Source: Owenia fusiformis
Taxonomy: Eukaryota; Annelida; Polychaeta; Sabellida; Oweniidae
Assembly (NCBI GenBank): GCA_903813345.2
Contig: CAIIXF020000003.1
Span: 31,869,151-31,933,150 of the forward strand
Direction: 5' to 3'
Length of the DNA stretch: 64,000 nt
Positions within the stretch are counted from its first letter, which is position 1, and each line of letters begins with the position of its first letter. The translations under genes and the position numbers were made by a program. The notes under the pieces were generated by a model, which was not told the origin of the DNA, did not search any database, and saw nothing but the letters and a program-made list of their open reading frames with translations. Shown here piece by piece: positions 12,599 to 43,264 of this stretch.

Positions 12599-13384
12599 CC
12601 CGATCCCGGAATAATACTCAAGGGTTCACAGGTCCGAGGTCGTTGTGTCAACACCTCTAACTGTTATATAGCATAAGTATATTATAGATCGTCACACATT
12701 TATAAAAGGGTGATTTTTATTTTGACAAATTAATTCCACATTTATGGGTGAAGTTTCAGGATCTTCTATTAGTGTATAATAAGGAAAAAATGGCATCTAA
12801 ATTTCCCCATAACGTAATAGCACACAGCTTGGCATATGAAATATCCTACAAATGAAACAAAGCAAGACAAACCGGTTTCTAATACAAGAATTTACATTGG
12901 CTGTTGTACATGTATTATTTGAACGCAATCACTCTTTGGATAACGTTTTCAAAATCATTATAAACGGATTACTTTATCTCAAAGACAATTTCAATAAACT
13001 GGATTTTACAGAACTCCCCTTATTTCTTAAAAATGGACTGATCCAGTTGATTCGCCTGGAGCCGCCATATTGTTTTTATACGGGATGCTAATCGGAACCC
13101 TTTAAAGGCACGTGTATATGGAAATATTTTGAACATTTCTGGTACAAAATATAGTATGAAGGCATGTGTTTTATTTCTTTGTTTTTTTTTCAGGAAATTA
13201 TCTTTGCATTGCCTTCTTTAAGTAACTGAGTAAGCCTGGTAAGTATCTTGTGCCAAGAAAATCTCAGGTTATGCAGACCGAATCCAAAGAACATTATGTT
13301 ATTTATCAAAAGACATAAAAGTCGGTGCTAGCTATGTACATATTTCTTACTTCAATTTAATCTAAAGACCAGCCTAAGTGTTCT

Positions 13385-13485
13385 CTCAAAGCCCAAAAGT
13401 TGCAGCTGTCTCAAATCGCAGACTTTTTAAATCGACCAGTATTTCAAAAGACAGCTGTAGCTTTGAGAGAATGTTCAAGCTAGAA
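13385..13485. repeat. Short fold-back (inverted repeat)
   Basis: TTCTCTCAAAGC and CAGCTGTCT on the left are mirrored by AGACAGCTG and GCTTTGAGAGAA on the right, around a loop of about 40 nt. No ORF. Confidence 0.6.
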
Positions 13486-14088
13486 TCAATTGAGTAGACT
13501 ACATCCTCTAGACGGTATTTTTTGAAATTTAGTTGGAAATACTCAGACTGTAAATGGCCTATGTTAAATGTTGTTGTTCAAACATATCTTTTTAATGTAA
13601 ATTATAATTCAAAATGACTGATGTAGTAAATTAATTTGCAAATTTAAATTATTTTTAAGTTCCACTACATGTAGCTTTATCTCTTAGACTAGACAATATG
13701 CTGTGTTACTTTTTATGTCATTTAATTGTACCTTACTACCTAATTGAATTTTCATAATGTTTATTTTATTGAAGTAATGCTTCCTCTAATGAATTGATAA
13801 TTTTGTGCAATACAATTCACCGCAATAACCACACGACAGAAAATAAGGAAAACAAACTGAGTTCACACTCAGTCTGTTGGATACTAATCAATAATGAGGT
13901 AAGAAATATGTGCATAGCTGGTGCAGATATTTTTGGACTTGTGAAATATAACATGTGGTTCTATTGTATACACACCGATAACGTGGGTATTTCCATGAAC
14001 ATGTGCCTTTAACACTAATTTGTAAATTCTGCAAACTGATTGCCTATTTCAATGGTAGGAGCAACTTATAACCTTTATATTGTTTTTC

Positions 14089-14318
14089 AAGGGGGGATTT
14101 TGCGTGTTTTGGGGGGTATGGGTGCAATTTTCCAGGGGAGAGGGGTATGGATGCAAATTTCTGGGGGGGGGGGTATGGATGCAAATTTCCGGGGGGGGGG
14201 GGGGTGGTATGGATGCAATTTTCTGGGGGGGGGGGGTAGCAAGAAAAAAAAATCTGGGGGGGGGTGTCTCAGCCTGTGCATCCATACCCCCCGTACATTT
14301 TTTAAATGGAATGGCCCA
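14089..14318 (-). repeat. G-rich minisatellite with a conserved end, copy 2 (inverted)
   Basis: Repeats with 8-13 consecutive G and GGATGCAAATTT segments, closing with GTACATTTTTTAAATGGAAT, the reverse complement of the end at 10516. It belongs to the same repeat family as 10515-10780, about 3.5 kb away and head-to-tail reversed. Confidence 0.8.
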
Positions 14319-14619
14319 ATTCAAAAAAAAATTTAAAAAAAGAAAAATCTCACATGTGAAAAAAAATCAGTGAAAATCTAGATCTATTCACATTTTTACG
14401 ATATACTCCCACTTTTAAAAAGAATGATTACAACTTACTGTACTTACGTTTTGTCTATATATGTTAAATACAGCTCTATATTGTACAATAATTGAATAAA
14501 TAGAGTAGTTTCGATTTCAATTATTTTCAAAACCGCCAACCGGAAGCATTCATCTCACTTCCTGTTGGCCGCTTCCGGTTAATTTTTGTGAATATTTCTC
14601 TGTCCAACTTTATAGAAAT

Positions 14620-14644
14620 AAACGGGTAATCGAGCTATTTAAAG
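14620..14644 (+). other. Possible non-coding first exon end of DUS2
   Basis: GAGCTATTTAAAG followed by GTAAGAATG is a strong donor consensus on the plus strand. The DUS2 start codon exon opens at an acceptor (TTCTGCTTTCAG, 17062-17073) only 4 nt before its ATG, so a 5' UTR exon upstream is expected. This is one candidate among several and not verified. Confidence 0.2.
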
Positions 14645-15074
14645 GTAAGAATGTACAATAATATAATTGGGAAAGTCTTTGTGCACAATATTAATATCAA
14701 GATTACGATAATTTATTGTAGCTAGGCTGAAAAACTTTTGAATTGAGAGCATTGAAAATATACTGAATTATCGCCCATCATATTTTACAAAGGCCCTCGG
14801 TAGAACTCTCCTTACTTTTTGTACCATTGAGATGCATGTTAAATTGACACATTTCGAATAAGATTTTCTCAAATCGCATCCCATCGATTTTCAAAACATT
14901 TCAGAGAAATACAGCAAAGCATCTCACGTCAAAAAAATTTCAACAAAAATATCCCACGAAAATCAAAAGTTCTGCTCTCTTACATAGTACGAGTGCCAAA
15001 ACGTCATCATATTTATGTACATTGACCAATTCATCACTACAAAGGTCATCCATCCGCAGAAAATAATCCCAAAT

Positions 15075-15455
15075 ATTTTACCGTTCACTATTTAAGAAAT
15101 ATAGACCGAAAAACAGGGGTTATATCGTCGAATACACCCCGCAGGGCTAGGCACAAACGTTTTCTGTACCCCGAACGACCGAAGGGAGTGAGGGGTTCGA
15201 AAGCTTTTGTGCCTAGCCCCAAGGGGTGTATTCGACGATATTACCCCTGCTCTGAGGTCTATATTACGATTCGAACATGAAAACTCACCAAATTGTTTCG
15301 AATATTCATCATGGTCCGCCATTACTACGACCCACCGTTATGACGTCACACATTACACGTATTAACTGGGGTTATTGATCTCGAATATAACCCAGCTGAA
15401 GCATTGACTTTGTTTACAGTTTATAGAAGGCGTGAATACAGTCATGTTCGAATAT
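15075..15455. mobile_element. Fold-back element, copy 1
   Basis: A long hairpin: CGTCGAATACACCCC and CTAGGCACAAA on the left arm (15127-15160) pair with TTTGTGCCTAG and GGGGTGTATTCGACG on the right (15205-15237). It is bounded by ATATAGACC and GGTCTATAT. A distal part (AGAAGGCGTGAATACAGTCA at 15425-15444) recurs reversed at 18538-18560, so the repeat unit extends to about 15455. Confidence 0.65.
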
Positions 15456-15516
15456 GATTTACTTCCTGCGAAAGCTATTTGGATTTTGATATAATAGCTT
15501 TCCCACGAAGCATTTG

Positions 15517-15996
15517 GACAGCTCAATGATTGTGACCTTTGAAATCGAATTAAGTCGATCAGCGGCTTACTTTTGGTCTCTAACTGTGTCTTACATCAGT
15601 ATCATCAATCCGTGTAAGTATTAGAGCGCTGAAACACTTCTTTTTCGATCAAGACTTGTAAATTGTTCATCGAGTGAATGTTTTTTAGACCTATTTCCAA
15701 TATGGCGGTTTGCTAGGAGCGAGATACGCAACGAACGAAATGAATTTTGAGAATTAGTTAGGTTTGGACAACCTCCGGAAATGTACGAAAATGTCCGTGC
15801 AGAAAACGCCATATTGGAATTCGGCAGTAAAAACATTCACTCGACTAATAATTACAAGTCTTGATGGAAAAGGAAGTACCTCAGCACTCCAATACTTGCA
15901 CAGAAGGATGATAATGATGTATAGCATAGTTAGAGAACAAAAGTAGGCCGCTGATCGACTTAATTCGATTTCAAAGGTCACAATCGATGAGCTGTC
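15517..15996. repeat. Large inverted repeat, ~190-bp arms with ~100-bp spacer
   Basis: The left arm (about 15517-15712) and right arm (about 15805-15996) are reverse complements with scattered differences. Shared landmarks are GTGACCTTTGAAATCGAATT, AAGTCGATCAGCGGC, ATCAAGACTTGTAA and CCAATATGGCG. A frame of 81 codons is open on the right arm (minus strand) and broken in the left arm. No protein family recognised. Confidence 0.75.
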
Positions 15997-16439
15997 CACT
16001 TTTGCGTTTGAGAGCCATAAGTTTCAAAATCTAACATGGCTCTCGAAGTGAGTAAATTATGATCACATGTTTCCCAGTTATTATTATATGCCAGCAAATG
16101 AGAGTATTCTATCCAAAGATGGTGCTGTAGTATATCATTGAAGTCCCCAAAGAGGTTTCTAATAGAACTACTTTCCTCATACCACAAGATAAACCGAGTA
16201 AGGATAGTACACTCCTCGTTGAATTATCGTACAGGCGAATCTTTTTGTTCTTAATTCGTGTTTTGATAATTCAGTGGAATCTTGGCACTTAACGAAGCCT
16301 TAGATTACCTTATATTATCCCATACCAGGACTCTAGTCCTGGATTGGCCTCCATCTTTCTTTGGAGGAATTTGACACATGCTATCTATTGCAAGACTTAT
16401 GCCTGGCACAACCATCACCATGTTATTTTAGTGTTTTTA

Positions 16440-16625
16440 AGTTTCGCAACGATCCTGCCATGACCCTGGTAGGGTTATCGTGAAAGCCTGGTATAACCGT
16501 GACAATGTTATACCATATTGAAAGGCCTGTCATGACCGTGGTAATGGTTAAGCCAGATATGACCGTGACAATGCTATATTATATTGCAAAGCCTGTAATG
16601 ACAGTGGTAATGTTAAAGCAGAATA
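16440..16625. repeat. Degenerate tandem repeat upstream of DUS2
   Basis: About two and a half copies of a unit of about 80 bp with TGACCGTG, CAATGTTATA and AAAGCCTG segments. The copies are diverged. No gene. Confidence 0.55.
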
Positions 16626-16921
16626 ATAAAGGTCGGAATGGTTGAATTACTTTAATACTGTAATATCGGTCAAATAATTTAATGCCATTGATACATAATT
16701 TTCAGGGATACTAACAGTTTGAGCAATAAATAAATGAGTTGATTTGCTATCACCATTTCCAAACCATGGTGGTTTGAAAACCCATAGTTTCCAATATTAT
16801 TCAGATACATATCCCCTAAAATTTGTCTATTTTACATTTTGTATACTCTCTTCCACTAATGTATGGTCTCTTGAAAATTCTCTTTTTTTAACATAGAAAA
16901 TCCTCACTTCAGCGAATCTAG

Positions 16922-34673
<17,752 letters not shown>

Positions 34674-34769
34674 ACTGTTTAGGTGTGGTGAAATAGTTTG
34701 ACTATACATGACATATTTAAACATTGCCATTGCAGTATTGGTCATCGTTATTTCACTGCTGTATTACCC

Positions 34770-36012
34770 ACTCTCTGATTGGTCCATGTCACACACTTGA
34801 TTGGTCCATGTCACACACCTGATTTGTCACACACCTGATTGGTCCATGTCACACATCTGATTGGTCCATGTCACACATCTGATTGGTCCATGTCACACAC
34901 TTGATTGGTCCATGTCACACACCTGATTGGTCCATGTCACACACCTGATTGGTCCATGTTTCACACCTGATTGGTCCATGTCACACACCTGATAGGTCCA
35001 TGTCACACACCTGATTGGTCCATGTCACACATCTGATTGGTCCATGTCACACATCTGATTGGTCCATGTCACACACCTGATTGGTCCATGTCACACACCT
35101 GATTGGTCCATGTCACACACCTGATTGGTCCATGTTTCACACCTGATTGGTCCATGTCACACACCTGATTGGTCCATGTCACACATCTGATTGGTCCATG
35201 TCACACACCTGATTGGTCCATGTCACACATCTGATTGGTCCATGTCACACACCTGATTGGTCCATGTCACACATCTGATTGGTCCATGTCACACACCTGA
35301 TTGGTCCATGTCACACACCTGATTGGTCCATGTCACACACCTGATTTGTCACACACCTGATTGGTCCATGTCACACATCTGATTGGTCCATGTCACACAT
35401 CTGATTGGTCCATGTCACACATCTGATTGGTCCATGTCACACATCTGATTGGTCCATGTCACACACCTGATTGGTCCATGTCACACACCTGATTGGTCCA
35501 TGTCACACATCTGATTGGTCCATGTCACACACCTGATTGGTCCATGTCACACACCTGATTGGTCCATGTCACACACCTGATTGGTTCATGTCACACACCT
35601 GATTGGTCCATGTCACACACCTGATTGGTCCATGTCACACATCTGATTGGTCCATGTCACACACCTGATTGGTCCATGTCACACACCTGATTGGTCCATG
35701 TCACAAACCTGATTGGTCCATGTCACACACCTGATTGGTCCATGTCACACACCTGATTGGTCCATGTCACACACCTGATTGGTCCATGTCACACACCTGA
35801 TTGGTCCATGTCACACACCTGATTGGTCCATGTCACACACCTGATTGGTCCATGTCACACACCTGATTGGTCCATGTCACACACCTGATTGGTCCATGTC
35901 ACACATCTGATTGGTCCATGTCACACTCCTGATTGGTCCATGTCACACTCCTGATTGGTCCATGTCACAAACCTGATTGGTCCATGTCACACACCTGATT
36001 GGTCCATGTTCC
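34770..36012. repeat. 22-bp satellite with a CCAAT-box core, ~56 copies
   Basis: Uninterrupted head-to-tail copies of a unit of CTGATTGGTCCATGTCACAC plus two bases, with ACACAC/ACATCT variants and two truncated units. It begins about 100 bp after the DUS2 stop codon. CTGATTGG is the reverse of CCAATCAG, the core recognised by NF-Y. There are no spacers, so it is not a CRISPR array. Confidence 0.92.
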
Positions 36013-37560
36013 CCAAAAATACGAAACATTTGATTGCTGCTATTTAAATGGCATATTCACTACAGAATATTTTCCAGTATTTTAGAATTTCCTGGAAAAA
36101 TCAAATTTACTGACTCGTATAATAGACCCAATCAGAGATTGTGTGAATATGACAGAAATGATAAAACAAATATTTCATTTTAGTTTTGGTGAATAGTCTT
36201 CCTGTTCTACTTTTAATGAATCTACAAGGTTTTACTTCCTGAAATCCTATTCCATTTAGAATAAAGTAGTGGTTCAGTAGTGGGATTTCCCAAGGATGAT
36301 ATGAATATTTCCAAGGGGGGTGTATTGGGCAAGGGATATTCTCCTTATCATCCTGTTGTCCGAAGAATAACATTGTACCATTGTCAAGAGCAATATCAAC
36401 TTAATTCTTTCTGGGATGGATATCAGGTGGATATGCATATTGTCCTGATAATTATCCATATATTATCCCAATCCCAGATATGTGGATCATCACTTGCTTT
36501 TGTACTTAACATTGCTCTGACTAAGATACCATGGATGTTTGGATAGATTGAATATCACATGAAGATATACATGTATTTGATATGCAGATCAAGATATCCT
36601 GTTTTAGTAAAATTAAATGGAAAACAATTAATTGTGGATTTATAGTATTCATCTGGTTTTTATCTCAGGTAAGAATATATGATATCAGGGAGCTTAAGTG
36701 AGCACAGTTTTAAAGAACTCCAGCATGAAGCATGAAAAATGATGGTTCCCTTGGGATTATATTTCCACTCTGGCATTTAAAGGTATGATGAAAATAGTTG
36801 TTAAACGAGTTCCTTGTTTAATGATTTAGAGAGGAATAATAATCCCTGGGGGGTGGGTCATGTTATGACATATGAATATTTATTACAAATTACCTCAAAA
36901 ACACACGTTACATGTACATCTCTATTCATTGACAATCATTTTTATTCCCTAATTCAAAAGTAAAGCCAAATTAAAGAAGAAAATCATTTCCATTAGAAAG
37001 ATGGCATTTCTTTCATGGAAATATGTGAAACTAATTAAATGTTTTGGAAAATCTTCAAATAAAAACAAATTTTTCATTGGAAAGGGAATTTTGTTAAATT
37101 ATCAAAATCTGTATCAATTTAAGCAAATTGTAATTATTATTCCTGTCTTCATTTTGGTTTTAATTTATGTATAATGTATCTCATAAAATAAATAAAAAAT
37201 AAACCAGTAACATTTTAATCCAGCATTGTTTATTATAATTAGCTTATAACAAAAATTTGTCCACTTTAAACTGATTTGTGATCAATACAATAGGTTTCAT
37301 CCGAATATTCTGCCCCAGCATACAAAGCACAACATGAAATATGGTAATAATATTACACAAACATGTTGACAAAACGGTATTAATGTTTGATGAGCCATGT
37401 AGCAAAACCAAAAATGTCAGAATTAGTATTTAACTTGAATTGATCATACTTAATAGTATATATTTAAAGAATACAGGGATGCATCATTAACCAGTTGAAC
37501 CCATAATTCATTCAAGTTGTAAATGCGTGTTCACTTTACACACCAGTGCAGCATTAAGCT
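36013..37560. other. Intergenic, no gene seen
   Basis: AT-rich sequence between the 22-bp satellite and the end of the PAN gene. Short open frames (up to 88 codons) overlap one another on both strands and show no conserved motif. A short G-run is at 36847. I see nothing else. Confidence 0.5.
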
Positions 37561-40500
37561 TCAATAAAAGTAATGTCTCTCCGCATAATGCCAGGTTTTT
37601 GAGTGGCATGGGCTACTAAGTTGTGCGTTCCCGGAGTATTTAGTTTGAAGATGGCATTCATTGGAAGTCTCCTCGAATTCAATTGACATGCATTTAATTG
37701 ACTCCTCGTGCTCACAGGCGGCCTTGCATGTTATCAGGGATATAGCTGTGAATATCAATTTGTTTGAACTCTTGATACACGTATTTGGGATGTCAAACCA
37801 CGCCCAACCTGTGGAAAGTTATAAAAGTAATTAGATTAGTAACTTTTAGTCATGTATACGTGTATATAAATATGCTTATAACATACCTATGATGATGTAT
37901 AGTGCAAAGTGTACACAAGACAGCGGGCCAATAAAAGTTTTGAAAAGCCCGCGCCCGCCAACTTTCTGATTGGTCAAGGCGCTGACGTCGCATAACCAAT
38001 CAATCGAAGATAAAACTGCGCGAGCAATTTTTCTAAACTCATTTCAATCATTTTCAAACAAATTTGTTTGTCAATTCTGTAAGAAAACGGTACTCTCTGA
38101 CCAGTCTTCATCATCATATTTATTTTATAAATCGTTTATATCACTATAGTGGCACATATGCCCTCGGTTCTCAGAGATCAATGTCCCTCCCAAGGTCGGG
38201 CCATATATCACTGAGACCTCGGGCATATATGCCACGATAGTGGAATAAAAGATATTTTACTAGGCGCGTACATGCTATTTGAAGGATTTTTCAATCCAAT
38301 GTGACTTTTAAGACGTTGTTAATGATCTCTAACGTAAATGGAGCTAAAAGTATCCGGCGTGCACAAGTTTACGGACTTTTAGAACTTTGTGCGGGCTTTG
38401 CTAGAAAAAACTAGAGCTTTTGAGTCTATTCATCATGGAAATACGCTTCTCAAAATCATTTTTCCATTATATCAGTTTTAGGAAAAGTTCCAAGTTCTAC
38501 TTTAACAGAAAATTCAAAATATTCTGCTCGTAGTCACATTTCGCGTATCAGCATTTAAAATACACATTAATTATATGCTTCCTAGTCAACTCGTACCTTA
38601 GACAACTGGTGCCCAAGACAACCTGTACCCAAGATTATTTTCAGTATTATTAGTCCATATTAGGGAAAAAAATGTGTTTGTAATGCTTTCATGTTATAAT
38701 GTGAATCAAATAAGCCTCAATTTTTTTGAATTTAGAAGACATTTTTTCTCAATGGATCAGGAAAGCATTTTGATTTAACTTGGATCACCTTTTTTATGAA
38801 ATAAAAGAAGTGCTCGAAGCGCTTGTTCTCAACATTTTTTTGTAAAACATATATATAAATAAATATAATTACAACATTAGATCTGACACTTGTTCCAAAC
38901 ACTCATACATAAATAAAACAAAAATGATTATGAATATGTGGAATAAACATATGTCCCTTCACTCGAACACCCTAAATCTGTGACCAATATAAAATAATAG
39001 TCAAACTAAATTGACACTCAGCTCAAAATGTCACAAAATTAAATCAATTTCTTTCGAAAATTCTTCTTCAAACTTTAAACTATTCTGAACAGTATGTTAC
39101 AATTATAATATGTATATCTATTCACATTCCCAGTCCAACGCTTGATTCAAAACAAAATATATACTTGGGTACGAGTTGTCTTGGGTACGACTTGTCTTGA
39201 GTACGAGTTGACCAGTCACCGATTATATACTATAGTATTATGTATGTATTGAACGCTTTGCATATCTGATATCTGAACTTACTTGGTTTAGCTCGCTTTT
39301 CTGCATAGTCCCATCCATTAAGCTCACACGGACTGTGAATTTGCGACTCCTTTGTAAACTCAACAATAAGATGGCATTCCTCGGTAACGCCATTGTGGTT
39401 AATTGCCACACATTCCGATGATTTCTCCTCACAGGCCTTCTTACATTCGGCAATAGATGGAGTTTTAATCACTGTTTTATTAACTCCATTCATACATGTA
39501 TTATTCAATGTTGCCCAGTTGTAATCATGCTTTTCACATCCCTCATAAACTCCCTGGCCATCTGCACAATAAATATAGCTGATGAGCATGTGAAATACAA
39601 TTAGTACAAACGCCCGAGTACAAACGTTAATATGATAAATTAGATATCGAAAGTTTTGAGAGTTAAAGATATGAATATTTTCTTAATGTGATCATTTTGT
39701 TTGGTGTCGCCATTTTTAAAATTGGACGAATTGTTTTCAATGTGTTGTCCAATGTTACATTACACTGTATGACTACTGGTAAATTGGATATAGGATTGAG
39801 GTTTCCTCTTATAGGTAGATGCTTCTTGTTGGGTGGTCTCCCTAGCCCCTATTACCTTCATTATTTTTATTCCTGCCCCTATCTTTTCGTTTTGTTGGTA
39901 CTGAAGGACAATCTGGAGATTCTGGACAGCCTGCAAAATATGTAAGCACAAGTGACGACAGTACAAGAAGGAAGAAGGAGTTAGAGTATTAGTTACAAGA
40001 CATGACAAGCAGAAAAACAATTAAGAGCACGACCAGTCAAGGAAAACAAGCCCTATTTTCCAAATAACGATCTCATGCACAGCGCTAAAAAACAATATCG
40101 TACATGTCTGCATGTGCCATATAGATTTTCTTCAAAATTTCAGGATAACTGCTATATCCATTCAATCTGATTTTTTCCGATTACGTTTTGGACATGCTGG
40201 GTAAATTACATTGCAGCAATTTTGCTCTTCAAAGTATGCTATTTGTTCAAGGAGGATTGGCTCCCAGAGTGCAACATCGATATTCTGTCCCTAATGGAAA
40301 TGTTTTCCAAATTCGAATTCAAACAGTCCCCATTTCGTTCACTTTAACATTTGAATCGTGAATTTCGGTCTTATTTCCAACAAAAAATTCCAAAACTGGC
40401 AAGATATGATTGAGATATTGGTTCGAATCTTTTGGACTGTTTATTTTGAATTTATAGTTGGTTATAATTTCAGAAAATAACGACATTTCGACGTTTTCAC

Positions 40501-43124
40501 AGTGGGAAAATATCGAGTTTCGATCCATGGAGGCTAATCCTCCTTGCTGTTTGTTATATCTAATACAGATGAACATAAAACATGGAAAGCAACCAAATAA
40601 CAAAGTCAACTTCATTACATGATAACTACCAAAAGTGACAAAATGCTTACTTGTATCCATCCATACTCCTATCGAAAACTGACTCTCCAAGGGAAGACTT
40701 TCAAATTCATATTCACTTCCCACTTTTGGGTTAGGACTGTTATCCAATGGTAAGAAATGCGTTAAATGTCTCACATTGTAGGACAAACTAATAGGGCTTA
40801 CGTCCCCTTCATTTGTCCATCCTATTTTGTCCCCACTAGTGGTTTGAAATCTTTCCGATAGTAAGAGTTTTATCTGAAAAACAAGAATACTTTTCATATA
40901 CAGGATGAGCCAAAAATGTAGTACAAATGTATGTTAACGACTCAGCCATTTAGCACGGATTTAAATCAAATTGAGCATAATTAAATTTTGTTCAATGATC
41001 TTTCCTTCTAATCGGTTTCATGGGTCTATCTCCGATGGTCACGATTTTATAGGCCATTTACAAAACATGGTCCAAATGCCAAAACGTGCCACAAACACCG
41101 GGCAAAAGTCGAGACCAGTTTTTATCTTTTGGGCTAATTGAAACATTGAAACAAAGGATAAGAAGGAAGATGAGAGCCATAACACAAATGTCTGTGCTTG
41201 TTTTGTGATCAACTCTGCCTAATACGTTCAAGTTGGCCTCCAGACACGACGCCGGTACTTTACAGTATGTTTTGTAAAATGGCCACACAGTGGGAATAGA
41301 CCACATAACCTTGGTAGAATGAAAACTATTGAACAAGGTTTAATTGTGCCAAATATGACAACAAACCCACTAATCCATGACTGAGTTATTAACATTTGTT
41401 TGGGTTCCCTTTTTTGGCTCACCCTGTACCAAGATTTGGGCAACGAAAGGACATGACTAAACTTAACGACAGACTAAATTAGTTCAATGCTTTAAGAGGC
41501 CAGGTATGCCTATTTCAATTGGAGCCTAAAATACAGATCCAATCGCTCTATCATTTTTAATTTTCATAAAGTTAACAGGACCTAAAGTATCATATCTGAT
41601 GCACATCGCATCTAAAAACCTGTCTATGATGCAAGATGAGAGGGCCATGGTATTCCATGATGCTAAAGTAGGCCTATATAAATAGCACAGGTCATTTATG
41701 ATTGTACACAATGAAACCAGAATTTTCCCTTGTTTTGTTACTACGATGGAACTTGTATTTCATCAAAATTATTGTTTTCTTGTTATCATGCACAACTCAG
41801 TTCACTTTCAATCCACATATGTAGTTTAGATATGTACCATAGGTGAACTCAGAAAATGGTATATCAACTGTATGGAAATCATGACATCATATTAAGAACT
41901 CCTTGTTATGTAACCATGATAACTATTACAATGGATGTTGTAATTAAGATGTTGTAATTATGATTAATACTTACTTTTCTTAATCCATATTCATTTTTAA
42001 GAAATGTCACCTCTTTTTCCCAAACTAGCAAATATTTTGTTCGGCTTGGAGGTATCGGACGCCATATTTGAAGTCTTACTTCAGTGTCTTCATTGACTCC
42101 AGGTTCTAAATATACTGCAAAGCATGTTACTATCCCTTGCGGTAAATCAGTTTCAAAGTCTACCCAGGCTTTTCTCCCACCACTCTCTAGAAATGTTTTT
42201 CTGTTTGTAATGTTGTTTCCATAAAAATACCATGCTTGAGGACCTCTGGGATATGTAGAACCTGGAATCAAAGGTGGAGCTGGGCTTTTCTTGAATAAAA
42301 GTGACCCATTTTGAAAATGGGGCCCAAAATTCAATTTTCAGTCTAAATAATTTAAGGAGAGAAACAAACCATCATTGGATAAACCCAGATATATTAATAC
42401 TAGTGTACAAAATTTGCCATTTGCTCCAATACTTGTAATGCTAATGTATCACAAACCAAATACATATATCGCATTAAAACCGGTAGCACGATGTAGAAGC
42501 ATAAAAAATGCAATTAACGACGTAGATTTCAGGGATCATATAAACGAGAATTGCATGAGTTAATAAACATTACAACTTTATCCGATTATACCGGTGACAT
42601 CAGGCCCGTAGCCAGGATTTGCCAAGGGGGGTTCACTTTCTTTTGAGAATTAAGGTCCAAAAATGGCCAAAATTACTTAAAAAGTGCTCAGAATGGTGAA
42701 AAACTGCATGATTTTGAAAGACTTTTTTGTCGGGGGGACCCATTGAACCCCCACCCCCTGGCTACTGGACATTTAACTAAAAAACAATAAACAATTAATT
42801 CAAGAGAAATCGTCCAGGAGCTATGTGATGAAGAATTTATCTACTGTTTAACCTGAAGTACATTTTTACCTACTTACCATTGTTTTCACATGGTTCACAT
42901 TTACTTTTCAAGTCCAATGCATCAAGTCGAGCGAGAACTTGTTTCACCATATTGCCATTGTTTTCACAGCACGTTGTTAGAGCTACATGCTCGTCATGTA
43001 TTGATGTACCTAGTTTTGAAATATCCTCTACAATACCTTTCTTACGGAATGCCTTTTGGGGTTGTACTTGTGCAGTATTTGCAAGTATTATAGCCAAAGT
43101 GAATCCAATAAGAAACGTTTCCAT
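37561..43124 (-). CDS. Secreted protein: coiled head + unrecognised 170-aa module + two PAN/apple domains (427 aa)
   Basis: Exons on the minus strand: 43124-42878, 42261-41975, 40873-40651, 39561-39283, 37808-37561 (TGA). All phases agree. Exon 1 has a signal peptide (METFLIGFTLAIILANTAQ) and a short amphipathic segment with a CCENNG motif, possibly a disulphide-linked oligomerisation head. Exons 2-3 encode a module with WYFYGN, VYLEPG, LQIWRP, LVWEKEV, GDKIGWTNEGDVSPIS and FSIGVWMD; it looks like a beta-sandwich and I cannot name it. Exons 4 and 5 each hold one PAN-like repeat (TCMNG, CKKACEE, ECHL, SPCELNGWDYAEKR; and TCIKSS, CKAACEHE, ECHL, SPCHSKTWHYAERH). The start was chosen by alignment with the paralogue at 47091; an upstream in-frame ATG at 43145 exists. 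Functions of PAN proteins vary (adhesion, lectin, mucus), so none is claimed. Confidence 0.8.
38125..38260. repeat. Fold-back element in the PAN gene's last intron
   Basis: TATAGTGGCACATATGCCC and CGGTTCTCAG on the left pair with CTGAGACCTCGG and GGCATATATGCCACGATAG on the right. The shape is like the fold-backs at 15075 and 30495, but the sequence differs. Confidence 0.65.
40896..41431. mobile_element. Mariner-like non-autonomous element (~530 bp)
   Basis: TACAGGATGAGCCAAAAA at the left (40899) and TTTTTTGGCTCACCCTGTAC at the right are inverted repeats of the GTGAGCCAAAAA type seen in mariner-family elements. A minus-strand frame inside (41228-41443) is too short to be a transposase. It sits in the intron between the two exons of the extra module of the PAN gene. 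Confidence 0.7.
42601..42776. mobile_element. Short MITE, GTAGCCAG family, copy 1
   Basis: CAGGCCCGTAGCCAGGATTT at the left and CCTGGCTACTGGAC at the right, with AAAACTGCATGATTTTGAA inside. About 175 bp, in intron 1 of the PAN gene. Confidence 0.75.
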
Positions 43125-43264
43125 CTTGTGTTCAATTGATCTCAATTAGGCCTTGTTATACATTAGACAATATTATAACGTTGTAATGTTTAAATAACGT
43201 CATCGTATTTGATTTATAACTCAAACAAAACATTTGTTATACATGATCTATATATGGATTCAAT

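Noticed and set aside
12852-13091. 79-codon frame (FLIQEFTLAVVHVLF) after a TATA-like site
   Set aside because: Looks helical, but no homologue is recognised, an earlier ATG is out of frame, and there is no splice support. Left as a regulatory note only.
14049-14373. Pro-rich or Gly-rich frames
   Set aside because: Translation of poly-G minisatellite in different frames.
34770-36012. CRISPR-like periodic array
   Set aside because: Units are contiguous direct repeats with no unique spacers, in a eukaryotic gene context. It is a satellite.
36280-36546. 88-codon frame near the satellite
   Set aside because: No motif, no splice context, overlaps an equally long frame on the other strand.
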